Below the pieces are notes generated by a model that made no database searches, was not told the origin of the DNA, and saw nothing but the letters and a program-made list of their open reading frames with translations. From Apricaphanius iberus (Eukaryota; Chordata; Actinopteri; Cyprinodontiformes; Aphaniidae), in assembly GCA_028564705.1 (NCBI GenBank), contig JAPXFQ010000344.1, positions 2,609,001 through 2,673,000 of the forward strand: a stretch of 64,000 nt of DNA, written 5' to 3'. This document shows, piece after piece, positions 10,883 to 20,598 of the stretch (positions are counted from its first letter, which is position 1; each line of letters opens with the position of its first letter). The position numbers and the translations under genes are program-made.

Positions 10883-10948
10883 GTACCAAAAAACACAGTT
10901 TTTTGGTACAAAAACACTAACGGTTTTTGTACCAAAAACCGTTAGTGT
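10883..10948. repeat. Two adjacent perfect hairpins
   Basis: Bases 10883-10909 form a 12-bp perfect stem (GTACCAAAAAAC / GTTTTTTGGTAC) with a 3-base loop. Bases 10914-10948 form a 15-bp perfect stem (ACACTAACGGTTTTT / AAAAACCGTTAGTGT) with a 5-base loop. They share the motif GTACCAAAAAC, which also occurs once more to the left (10859-10868). The block probably belongs to a MITE or to the hAT-like element starting at 10676. Confidence 0.85.
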
Positions 10949-11124
10949 AGTGCCCCAAGAGTTTAAACAATTACACTGCACTGCCATTCTCCACCATTTC
11001 TGTAAGCTGGGTGATTGTAACATTTGCATTTTTATTCCGAATTGATAGATTTACATAGATTATTTTTATTTTATTTGTTACTTCACATTTGTGTTGACTA
11101 TGACAGAACTGGTCAACTGAACTG

Positions 11125-11190
11125 AATTGGGAGGTGGCTCCCATATCTAGCAGTCATTGGGCGACAGGTTAGGTACACTTTGGACTGTTC
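11125..11190 (-). mobile_element. Fragment of the (GGAT)-tailed tRNA-SINE family
   Basis: CTCCCATATCTAGCAGTCAT, TGGGCGACAGGTTAGGTACA and CTTTGGAC follow the same order as the middle of the SINE-like copy at 55730-55855 (ATCTCCAGCTGTCAA, CGGGCGAGAGGCAAGGTACA, CCCTGGA). The head and tail are missing. Confidence 0.5.
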
Positions 11191-11304
11191 TCACCATTAT
11201 TCTGCCATCCCCACAGCTTCACAGTAGATATGGCTACAATTAGGCTGGACGGAATGCCCTCAAATCTGTTTTGCGATATAATTGAAAAGCATGTGTGGTA
11301 ATTC

Positions 11305-11860
11305 AATTAAATTAACTTTTATTTATAAAGCGCCAATTCGCAACAAATTTCATCTCAAGGTACATTACAGTAAGTAATTTCAGTATAATTATACAAACGT
11401 TCCAATCAGTTAAAAGTTTTCTTTGTAAGGAATCCCAGCAGATTGTGATGAGTCATCGACATGAGGGTTAGCCCGGATCATGCAGACTCCAACCACAGCA
11501 ATTCCTCAGCAATCCTTTGTCCTGAGCAAGCATGTAGCAACAGTGGAGAGGAGAAACTCCCCTTTAACAGGAAGAAACTGCCGGCAGAACCCTGGCTCAG
11601 TAAAAGCGGTCATCTGGAGAGTGGTAGAAGAGAAAAGTAGAAGAGAGAAGAAACATGGTCAGTCTGTCCTCCAACAGTCTAAACCTATAGCAGCATAACT
11701 ACAAAAATAGCTCAGGATAACTTAAACCACTCTAACTATAAGCTTTATCAAACAGCAAGGTTTTAAGCCTAGTCTTTAAAACAGACAGAGTATCTGCCTC
11801 ACAAACTAAAACTGGGAGCTGGTTCCACAGGAGAGGACCCTGATTTTAACAATAGGTAAC
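11305..11860. repeat. Fish interspersed repeat with TTTATTTATAAAGCGCC head
   Basis: The stretch starts with AACTTTTATTTATAAAGCGC and contains CATCTCAAGGTACATTACAG, GGAGAAACTCCCCTTTAACA, GGAAGAAACTGC, CAAGGTTTTAAGCCTAGTCT and CTGGGAGCTGGTTCCACAGG. I recognise this order from a very abundant teleost dispersed repeat. It has no coding potential here; the 72-codon frame inside it is incidental. I do not know which autonomous element mobilises it. Confidence 0.6.
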
Positions 11861-14800
11861 AATAGGTATTGCAGTATATTATTTTTTTCTTTATATATGT
11901 CAAAATTACTTATCAAAATTCTCACTTTCCAGACACACTGCAGCAGATCACCTTCAAAAAGTTTAGAAGGTAATTTAGAGAACTGTGCAAACAGCATTTA
12001 AAAATATCCAGTTCATCCTCAAAAATAATGCAACACAAAAATAATCACAACACAAATAAAGATGAAGACATTTTAAATTAAATAAAAGGTAAATATTATG
12101 AGATCAAAATTGTCTGATTTCCTGGTGACTTCTTTATACATCAATATAATACAAAAATAAATCTGCATATATTAATTTGAAATGCTATAAGTTCATCAGG
12201 TTTCTTTTTCCGTTAAATGAAAACAACAAACTTTAAACGTTCAATATCTAGAGTGAAGGCAAACACTGAATATCAGTATCCTTGCAGATCTGGTACAAAA
12301 TATGTAGGGAAAGCTTGATGACATAACCAAAATGTATGCCGTGGTATGGCGGTAAAGTTAAAATCTCTATTTTTGGCTAAATTTAAATAATTTCTACCTT
12401 ATACCTTTTATATTGCCCACTACTAGTTGCAGCCACCACCACCAACTTTCTCCTTCGAAAGTAACGATGATCACTGTAGTTAGTCCCTTTAGTTTCATTA
12501 AAACACGTTCGCAAATGTTAATTGTTTGATCCCTAAAGCGTTAACAAACTTCAATCTGGCTTTTCGTACTGCTTTTCAGAATGCAATTGCTCCTTCCCGC
12601 TGAGTGGCCATTTATTCCATACTGCATCTGTACAGGACTCATTCTATACGTATATGTATTTTCATTCTGCGAAAAAAGGCAATACGACTCATCACCTTTT
12701 CAACCTGTAACCAACAAATTCCTTATTTATAAGCCTGCAAACATTGTAATTGTATGATTTAGTAGACTTCTATACAATAAAAATGATATTCAAATAAAAA
12801 ATCAAACTTGTGTCATAAACACTACAAAATATGTTCACAACTAGACAGAACTCATAGGAGTAAAGATGTTTGTGTAATAAAAAAGGCAAACAAACAGCAA
12901 AAAGATTTTGTGTTTCTATTAAAGCGGTCAATCTCTGGAATAACTACACAGAGGACATCAAATTATGGACCTCTCTCTTTCACCTAAAGAGAATATGTAA
13001 AAGTATTACATGAACTCTGTTTAATAGTATCTTTCTTTATCACCCTATACATAAAAAATCCATTTGAATATTTGATGTAGCATTATAAAGTTAACAAGAA
13101 TGTGCTGCTAGTTGTTCAAAAAGGTTAGGCAACATCAGCAATACGCTGTGTCCACACTGAACGCGATAGGACAGCAGCGAGCCTCTCATAAACACCGGCT
13201 CCTCGCCGCCTGGAGAACGTGACCTGCTCGCCCAGTTTGTGCCGTGAAGGTCCAAGCTTCGCCTGCCGAAACACCAACTACATTTCTGAGCAGCTGTCCA
13301 TCTGTCTGCGGCTCGTAAAAGTTTATAATATTTGAGCAGTGTGGGACTTGGTGCTGGAGCTGCTACCAGGAAACCAGGTGAGGAGGCTGTTTCAAAGCTC
13401 ACTTCTAGGCCGAGACGTGCTTTTACAGCAACAATGGCTCTTTTAAGAGCCATCCATAAACCTCGTAAGAGCATTCCTGTCTAAATAGTTTATTTTTTGA
13501 ATTTCTGTCTCTGTATAGCAAACTGCTTGTGTCATGTAGCTTTACAGCTTCACCCCACAATGTGACGCTCAAAATAGGTTCAAGTTCTATTTTTGAAGCA
13601 TATTCATGACAATCTTCTGAGCTACTGATGCACAGGAAACAGCCATGATTAAGCAAAAATAAAACTTCTGCTAGATGTTCAAAATAAAAGTTCTGTCTCT
13701 GGTTGATGGGATGTACTCATAGACTCCTCCTGCCTCTGCGTTCTTCTTTCTTTCTTCAAACAGAAATTGTTGAAGTCTAAATGGATCAATAGTTTTTGAT
13801 GGAAGCATCAAGACCCAACCTTGACAATTGCATAACTTTAACACAAACTGTATTTATCAAGAAGAGGTTTTAGCCTAATTTTAAATGGGTTAAAATGTGA
13901 TGATGATACACTCTTTATACATGTCCATTGAAAGCTGGAGATAAGCACCAGCCCCCTTAAGGATAAGGGGTATAGAACATTTTATAATAATAATAATATT
14001 ATTAATAATAATGCTCATGAATAAAGAACACGACAAGAACATTCAGTTGTAATCTGTTTGTCTCACACTTGATGATGTCAAAATATCAAAAATCCTTTCT
14101 AAACAATTCCTCCTTGAATCATTTTGACTGTTCAGACTGTCTTCTCTGTGGAGGGCGCTCATGGATCAAACCATTAACATGAAACCAGGCCAGGATGATG
14201 AGCAGAGGGCAATAAGCCCAGGCCCCAAATCATCAACCCACCCTGACTCACTACATGCTGTAAACCTAATGGAAAGCAAGCAGACAGACAATTTCTTTCA
14301 ATTAGCCTAAACTAGCCAGCCCAATAAATTTTAGTTTGTTCTTTGAGACATAAGGGCCCTGTTGCATGTCCTGCTGAAAATGAAGACTAATGGGGTATTG
14401 TGGAGCTGCTGAGTGCCTGATTTCTTGCCGGTCGCTGCTCCACAGCACCACCCCTTCCCCTCCAATCTACGGCTAAGGGGAATAAATGCTGACCAGGCAC
14501 TAGGCAAATGCTTAATACGTTTATTCAAGACTTGGATTCATTTTCTGTTTTAAACATTGTTCCTGAGTAGTTAGGCAGAGCCATTCATCTCAGTTTGACA
14601 ACATCTGTGAACAAGATTTGCAATTCTTGATGAAGTACTTCTATTTTCCACCCTCAGGGAATTTGTTCTTTTTCTATGAGTCAGATCATCATGAAAAGTC
14701 TTCTCTGCTTAACTCAACAGTTATTACAAAAACAGGAACTATCCACCTGGAAAAAGTCATTTAATATAGATTGAGCAAAGTAAACACATAGGAATTTTTT

Positions 14801-15390
14801 TAAAAATTTACAAGTTAGCCGTTAATCTAGTTCTTTTTTGTTGGTATGTATGGTTTTAAGTTAGCTAATGAAGGACATGACTTCATCTCTCTTCAGTGAG
14901 CAATTTCTGAACATGTTTATGAAGCATAATGGATGGACTAAATATTTTTCAATTTTTACTACAGTTTTGTCAAAACCTACTCAAAACAGATTATTAACAT
15001 TAACAAATAAGTCAATTCTCAACCTGGGGTTAGGGTTCCAGAAAGCTTTGTCAACTTACCATGTGGTAAACTCTTAACTCTTGGTTAATCAACCAAAACC
15101 TGCTTGGCCTAAGTATGTCGGTTCCAAAACACCTGATAAGAATCAGTTTAATCAAACTACTCCCAGCAAATCCTGGATACATGAAGACCTTCTCAATGGA
15201 TCACTGAATTAATGAGTCACAAAGGAAACGGAAGAAAAAACGGACAGAAATATAAATGCTGACCTATGAAGAATTCAAGCCAATCATTACTTAAAAAAAA
15301 ACAAAAAAACAATACAACTGCATTAGCAAAATAAAGAATGCTGGATTGGTAAAAAATAACTGTATATGAGTTTAAGGTCAAAATAAGACA
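11861..15390. other. Intergenic region without a recognised gene
   Basis: Mostly AT-rich. A patch of higher GC at about 13140-13440 has a 127-codon open frame on the - strand and short open frames on the +, but no match to any family I know; it may be an unidentified repeat. Around 13985-14015 is a short (TAA)n-type run. Bases 14140-14330 have balanced composition and few homopolymers and may be a conserved non-coding element. Nothing else is assignable. Confidence 0.45.
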
Positions 15391-15400
15391 CTAGGTGCTA

Positions 15401-15613
15401 GGGGTCCCCAACTCCAGGCATTTAGGGCCAGTATCCTGCAGTTCTTTCCCTGGTTCAACACACCAGAATCAAATGATGGCTTGTTAGCAGGCCTCTGCAG
15501 AACTTGGCCACGCTGAGGAGGAAGTTAGACAATTTGAATCAGCTGTGTTGGAGCAGAGACACATCTAAAACTGGTAGGGCACCGGCCTTCTAGGCCTGGA
15601 GTTGGGGACCCCT
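15401..15613. mobile_element. hAT-type MITE, complete
   Basis: The ends are inverted repeats: GGGGTCCCCAACTCCAGG at the left and CCTGGAGTTGGGGACCCCT at the right. The element is flanked by GGTGCTAG on the left (15393-15400) and GTGCTAG on the right (15614-15620), a 7- to 8-base duplication that fits hAT insertion. The interior, with GGGCCAGTATCCTGCAG and GGTTCAACACACCAGAATCA, is typical of a family I recognise as widespread in teleosts. The element is about 213 bp and has no coding capacity. Confidence 0.8.
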
Positions 15614-15730
15614 GTGCTAGAGTTTAAAATTTGTTTTAGTAAGTTGGATCATTATTCAAAATTGACTTGCTTGTGCCACCAATTTGTTGAGGGTAAAAAA
15701 AATTTTTTCCCAAAAAAGTAAGATTGGAAT

Positions 15731-16060
15731 CGGAAGTTACGTTGTAACTGTGGTTCTGTGAATTCCTGGATGACTGCCAGTGGCAGTATAAACAGAGTGA
15801 ATGTGTCCCCTCGCGCTCCACGTGGGTCGAGTTAAAATGTAAACAAAGTCGCGTAGCGACCCGTAGCCCATGTAGGCGTGAGTCTATAAATAGCACGCAG
15901 GGCTACATCCGGCCTCCCAGGATCTTCTCGCGGGGAAGAGTTCCGAGTGACCGGCATGACTGGCAGTCATCCAGGAATTCATAGAACCACAGTTACAACG
16001 TAACTTCCGTTTTGTGTCATTCCCTTCTGACTGCCAGTAGCAGTATAAACAGAGTGGATG
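15731..16060. repeat. Inverted and direct terminal repeats of the DIRS-like element
   Basis: Bases 15731-15780 and 15960-16009 are inverted copies of a 50-base sequence with one mismatch by eye (start CGGAAGTTACGTTGTAACTG). Each is followed by a direct repeat of about 33 bases: 15771-15803 and 16028-16060 share TGACTGCCAGTRGCAGTATA then AACAGAGTGRATG. DIRS elements end in inverted repeats plus an internal complementary region, so this structure fits the terminus. The two inverted copies within 280 bases could form a large hairpin. Confidence 0.85.
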
Positions 16061-16062
16061 AC

Positions 16063-17713
16063 TTATACCGACAGTGTCACGAGGAACGTGGTACTCACCC
16101 ACCTCTCAGGAGGTAGAAGCCAAGGGCAGGACCGCTGATGACAGCGCCAATTCCTGGCCCACATCCAGGCGGTAGTAGCGTGCAAAAGCCCCCAAATCCC
16201 CTGCACCACTTGGGGATGCAATCTCCACTCCCCCGGGGCAGACGCCTGCGCGACAGCAAGTCTACCACTGAGTTCCTCGTCCCTGGAAGGTGCATTGCCC
16301 TCATGGAGGCGAAGAGGGGATAGGCCCAGCGATCTGGTCCTGCCCTGATGGTTGACGTGGAACACCTTCGAGGTACTGTCTGTCTGTCCAGATGAGGACA
16401 TGCCTGCCCCTGATATAAGGCCAGAAGCGCCTCAGCGCCAAGTAAATGGTCCCCAGCTCTAGGACATTTATATGCAGACCCCTCGACCATGGTTCCCACT
16501 GGCCCTGGACGAACCGGCCCTGCCACAGCGCCCCCCATCTTTGGGGCGATACGTCGGTCGTCTCAACTTCCCTCCTTGGTGGGACCCCACCGAGGGAGAC
16601 GTCGCGTTGCAGATACGCACCGTCCCCCCACCAACGGAGCCACACCTCGCAGCTGCGTGTGACCGGCACCCTTACCCGACTGTCCAGGCGGGGGTCCATG
16701 TGGAGGCCACTGAACCTCCTCTGTAGGGACCGGAGGTGAAGCAACCCCAGAGGCATCAAGGTTGAAGCTGTGCCCAGAATCCCCAAAAGTCTCAGCCACA
16801 AGCTGACTGGGGGTGCCGCCCCGAGCCGAAAGGACCGGAGCAGGCCCAAGATCCTGTCCGTCCTCTGTGCGGTCAGGCGGGCCTCCATGGTTACAGAGTC
16901 CAAGGCCATGCCTATAAAAGTGGTCTGTTGGGTGGGACTCAACTGGCTCTTCTATCTGTTCACTGCCAATTCCAGTGCCCTGACATGGGCCAGGACCTTG
17001 GATGTGGCAAGTCTCACCTCCCAAGACGAGGGCGCACAGATGAGCCAGTCGTCCAGATAGGGCAGGACTTTCAGCCGTGACCGGCAGAGGGGGCTCAGGG
17101 CTGCTTTCATGCACCTCGTGAACACCCGAGGGGCGAGGGACAGGCCAAATGGCAGGACCTTGAACTAGTAGACCTTTACCTGAAAGGCGAACCTTAGGTA
17201 CTTCCTATGCTCTGGATGGATGGGGACATGAAACTACGCATCCGTCAGGTCTACAGATGTGAACCATTCTCCTGGACAAATGGCCTGAAGGACATCGCGG
17301 TTGCGAAGCATCCGGAAGGGCAGCACCTTCAGAAATCGATATAGACCCCTGAGGTCTAGCACCAGTCGAAGCAATGCATATTTCTTTGGTATGAGAAAGT
17401 AGGTTGAATAAAAGCCGTCTGCCTGGAAAAGCGCCGGCATCTCCACAATGGCCTTTTTGTCCAGGAGCATCTGAATTTCCTGTAGCAGGACCTGGGATCG
17501 CACAGAGTCCGTGAACGAGGTCACCCTGATCCCAGATGGGGGTGGGGGCCAACGGCGGAACTGCAACCTGTAACCACTGGATATGGTGTTCATTACCCAT
17601 GCATCACTGCATTGGGCCTCCCAGTAGACCAGGTGCTGTGGTGAAAATCTCTCCACCACCGGCCCCTGGCCCTCAGACCATGGGGGGGCGGTGGCCCTGC
17701 TCCTGCCCTGCAT
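16063..17713 (-). pseudogene. Reverse transcriptase/RNase H of the DIRS-like element, frameshifted
   Basis: The RT N-terminus is in the frame 17713-17234 (FSPQHLVYWE, GFYSTYFLIPKK, LVLDLRGLYRFLKVLPFRML, GEWFTSVDLTDA). The catalytic YLDD lies at 17048-17059 (reverse complement) in LPYLDDWLICAPS, in the frame 17114-16563. The thumb/connection and RNase H follow in 16942-16301 (FIGMALDSV, HINVLELGTIYLALRRFWPY, RGRHVLIWTD). A shift near 16380 moves the reading to 16401-16063 (KVFHVNHQGRTRS). At least three frame changes make it non-functional as one protein. No YR recombinase follows. Confidence 0.8.
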
Positions 17714-18612
17714 GAGTTCTGCGTGGCTTGCCCATGCCTGGGCTGATGTCCGGTCTAGGCCCTAGCCCGCAATATGGCCGCAAAATGGGCACGGCAGCTG
17801 CCCGAACCGGACGTCCAGGGTCCCTTGGTCCCCGGACTTCCCGCTGCCGAGCCGGGGTGGCCGCAGCACCAGGACGCCCACCCCAAACCTCCGGGGCTTG
17901 ACTGGACTGCCGCCGGCGCTCCAGGGCCCTCTCCGCCTCTGGGCCGAACAGCTGGCCCGGAACCACCAGACTATCGGCCCCCGGACTGCGCATGGACGCC
18001 AGGGTCCTCGCATCCCTACCCGGGTGGGAGAACTGCCTGGGGTCCGCCCAGCAACGCTTCAACTCCTCCAGAAATGCCGGTGACGGCAGGACCTCGAATG
18101 CAGGAGCCGCGGGAGCCCGGCGAAAAAAGGGGTTCCCTATTGGGCGGCCTGCCAGGATGTCGTCCAGCCTGATCCTGGCCAACGGCGCCCAAATAATTGC
18201 ATGCAACGGGCCCAGTTCTGCCCTGTTCACCGAACCCCGGCATGCGGACTCTGAACCCTCGTTGCCCCCCACACTCTGGGGCTCTGACCGCTACCCCCGG
18301 TGACCTGGAGAGGGGTCCGGGTCTGCTGTGAGGGACTGGAACTCTGAATTGGAGGCCCTCATGGAGATCATGTCCTCCGAATCCACCCCCTGACTCCCAG
18401 TCCCCGCCCTGAAAGGCTGGCATAGGAGCTGGGGGCCCCAGTAACGCCTTCAGCTGCTCCACTTCGGCTCTTAGAGAGTCCAACTCATGCCGAGAGGGAT
18501 GCTGCTGCCGTCCCCTCTTCGCCTTTGGGGCTTTAGGCGCAGCACGCCTCTTGGAACACGGTTGGGGTATACCCGACGGTGGCAGATAGGCTGCGAAAAC
18601 CAGGCTTTCCAT
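17673..18612 (-). pseudogene. gag-like ORF of the DIRS-like element, frameshifted
   Basis: Two overlapping - strand frames (18612-18016 and 18272-17673) together give the gag-like part. The first begins MESLVFAAYLPPSG, then a Lys/Arg-rich stretch and a short heptad-like helix (RHELDSLRAEVEQLKALL). The second has RIRLDDILAGRPIGNPFF, FLEELKRCWADPRQF and PEAERALERRRQ. Nucleic-acid-binding Gly/Arg/Pro-rich sequence follows. A frame change near 18200 breaks the reading frame. DIRS gag proteins are poorly conserved, so the name rests mainly on position upstream of the reverse transcriptase. Confidence 0.6.
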
Positions 18613-18860
18613 GATTCCATGATAAATTTAATAATAATAATGATTTATAAACTTGTAAGAGTATTTGAAAGTCTATTCTCTGAGCTACAGGGAGCCAATG
18701 GAGAGACTTTAGAACTGGGGTGATGTGTTTTACTTTCCTGGTTCTAGGGAGGATACGAGCAGCAGAGTTCTGGATCAGCTGCAGCTGTCTGATTGACTTT
18801 TTAGGTACCCCTGTGAGGACGCTGTTGCAGTAATCAATCCATGATGCTAGCATGTCAATA
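18613..18860 (-). mobile_element. L2-type LINE fragment, reverse transcriptase C-terminus
   Basis: On the - strand a continuous frame reads MLASWIDYCNSVLTGVPKKS, IRQLQLIQNSAARILPRTRK, VKHITPVLKSLHWLPVAQRI and DFQILLQVYKSLLLL. The IDYCN, LQ.IQNSAAR, HITPVL.SLHWLPV and RIDFKIL motifs are the conserved C-terminal region of the L2 clade. The LINE is cut on both sides: its 3' end reaches into the DIRS-like element at about 18613 and its 5' end stops near 18860. Confidence 0.8.
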
Positions 18861-18879
18861 TGGACAACAATCTCTGAGA

Positions 18880-18995
18880 AATATTCCCAGTACCTCGCCG
18901 AATCTATGCCATGAAGGCTTAAGGCAGATCTAAAGGCAAAGGAAGTCCAACTAGCAAAGTGTACCTAGTAAAGTGGCCACTGAGTGTAATTCTTA
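18880..18995 (+). mobile_element. 3' end of a Tc1-like element
   Basis: In one frame the sequence gives KYSQYLAESMP, a stop, then RLKADLKAKEVQ, which resembles the C-terminus of fish Tc1 transposases (..ESMPRRV.AVI.AKGG.T). It is followed by GTGTACCTAGTAAAGTGGCC and ACTGAGTGTA, a tail I recognise from a common fish DNA transposon family. The 5' end is absent, removed or masked by the L2 piece on the left. Confidence 0.5.
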
Positions 18996-20010
18996 TAATC
19001 AATGATCAGGGTACCTTTTTTTATCCTGATGCTTATGGTGAGATTAGGCTGCATGGCACTTGTCGAGTGCTGCTTTATTCTTTAATCAGAGAATGAAATA
19101 TTAAATGGCAGATGGCAGGATGAGAGGCAAGAGGAACGCTGGGTGCAGACTTAATAATGATGTTAATAATGTGATGCTTCATGATGGACATGGTCCTGCT
19201 GTAACCAGACTTTATTTGGCCATGTGCTGAATTGTCATGCAGCTGACTGACTTCCTGACAGGATATTTTGAGTGATGGAAGGGTTGACTACATGTTACAG
19301 TCACAAAGAGACATTGCACTCTATATATGTGAATTTACCCTACAATTGATACACCTCCAGAACAAATTCTGTTGTCTGCAGAAAACAACATCAAACTAAG
19401 TTTGATGTGTAGGCATATGTGATTAGGACGGTGAATAACTGAAATTTAGTGAAATTGTTTGACTGAACAATACTTAACATCCAGGCAGAACATTTGGAGT
19501 AAGGCTGTTGTGTATAGCCATCACAACTGATGTTGTTGAACACTCAACATTCTGGGACTTTCAGCCTCTTTGAATTTATATTTTTACGTTTTATATTTTA
19601 ATTATTTAATATTTTGATTCTCTCAGCTTTTCAATAGAAATAAAAATAGAGCCTTTATTTTTCACATTGTGTAAAGAGCAGGTGTTGGCTGGGTCCTGTC
19701 TCTTGAAGTCAACACGAGCTGTTTGCAGGCTAAATCCAAATTACAGTGTAAAAACTAGCATGGCAATAAAGCAGGATTCACATTGTCATTTGTTGAAAGA
19801 GATGGCTTATAAAACTTATTTTCTTAAAAAAACATAACTTTATGATTAGTTGTTTTGATCTTCTGCAACATTTATTGGTTTACCACAGCAGCATAATCAC
19901 TATAAGCACCTAAAAAAACACATGCATGAGGGGCGTGAGCTGACAAAAAAGGCAAAGCTACTGTTAGCCTGTAGTAAATTCAATTTCAAATCAGTGTATG
20001 TATATAGCGC
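18996..20010. other. Intergenic, no gene seen
   Basis: The sequence is AT-rich from 19320 onward. Bases 19080-19300 have balanced composition and no repeat signature and might be regulatory. Near 19998 a short TATATAGCGCC resembles the start of the SINE type seen at 41321, but the rest of the SINE is missing. Confidence 0.4.
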
Positions 20011-20060
20011 CTAGGGATGCAGCAATACCACTTTTTTCAAACCGATATGATACAATACGG
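20011..20060 (+). mobile_element. Truncated end of a hAT-like MITE
   Basis: CTAGGGATGCAGCAATACCA, CTTTTTTCAAACCGATA and GATACAATACGG match the left end of the fuller copy at 46052-46416 (TAGGGATGC, CACTTTTTTCAAACCGATAC). Only about 50 bases are shared before unrelated sequence and then a TTAA-flanked MITE. Confidence 0.55.
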
Positions 20061-20121
20061 GTTTCATTTTCTTCGCTGCTTGTTGCAAAAAATTATGGTG
20101 AATTAGATAACAGCAGGACTG

Positions 20122-20472
20122 TTAAAGGAATATTACATTTTTTTTCGACAGTCTTGCTGCGGTGTGAATGTGGATTACGTCCGAATAGGCCCGGAAGAGA
20201 ATCGAAAAGTACTTCCGAGGCGCTCGTAAATCCAAGGGGAATATAAACATTAGTAAAATTACTATGTTTTGGGAAGATTAAACTTCATCACAAGCGGAAT
20301 TTGTCCAGCACTGAGCACTCCCATTCTACGGATGTACACTGATGAAGAAAGTGAATATCAATACTGCTGAATGGCCCAGACTGGCTCCAAACTTCTCAGG
20401 GTGAGTGAAAAAACAAAATTTGCTAAAAATAAGGTCCAGGTTGAAAAAAAAAAAAACGGAATTCCCTTTTAA
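20122..20472. mobile_element. TTAA-flanked MITE (Kolobok-like family A), short copy
   Basis: The element is bounded by TTAAAGGAATATTAC at the left and GGAATTCCCTTTTAA at the right. Its right part shares CTGGCTCCAAACTTCTC, GGGTGAGTGAAAA, TTGCTAAAAATAAGGTCCAG and GTTGAAAAAAA with the copies at 23124-24550, 40040-40607 and 62492-63114. The TTAA at each end suggests a TTAA-duplicating transposase such as Kolobok or piggyBac. The interior near 20150-20230 is different from the other copies. Confidence 0.6.
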
Positions 20473-20540
20473 ATAATGTTGCTTTTTATATCTATTCAAT
20501 CCAGATTACGTTTTATAGTTACAAATGCTAAGTATCGACT

Positions 20541-20545
<5 letters not shown>

Positions 20546-20595
<50 letters not shown>
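20546..20595. repeat. (TA)n microsatellite
   Basis: This is about 50 bases of uninterrupted alternating AT. The open frame through it, with its isoleucine/tyrosine run, is an artefact. Confidence 0.95.

Positions 20596-20598
<3 letters not shown>

Larger units (their letters stand above)
15731..18612 (-). mobile_element. DIRS-like tyrosine-recombinase-class retroelement, decayed and lacking the recombinase
   Basis: Read on the - strand from 18612 down, this GC-rich block has a gag-like region, a reverse transcriptase with an intact YLDD, and an RNase H, then ends in inverted-repeat sequence. That order, and blocks such as GFYSTYFLIPKK, LVLDLRGL, GEWFTSVDLTDA, VLPYLDDWL, INVLELGTIYLALRRF and RGRHVLIWTD, are those of DIRS1-type elements. 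DIRS elements also carry a tyrosine recombinase and a methyltransferase-like domain after RNase H; neither is present. Several frameshifts separate the frames. The left junction (5' end of the element) meets an L2 fragment at about 18613. The composition (over 55% GC) contrasts with the AT-rich neighbours. Confidence 0.8.

Noticed and set aside
16138..18303. Several + strand frames over the DIRS-like region
   Set aside because: They are shadows of the GC-rich - strand gag and pol frames and carry no motifs of their own.
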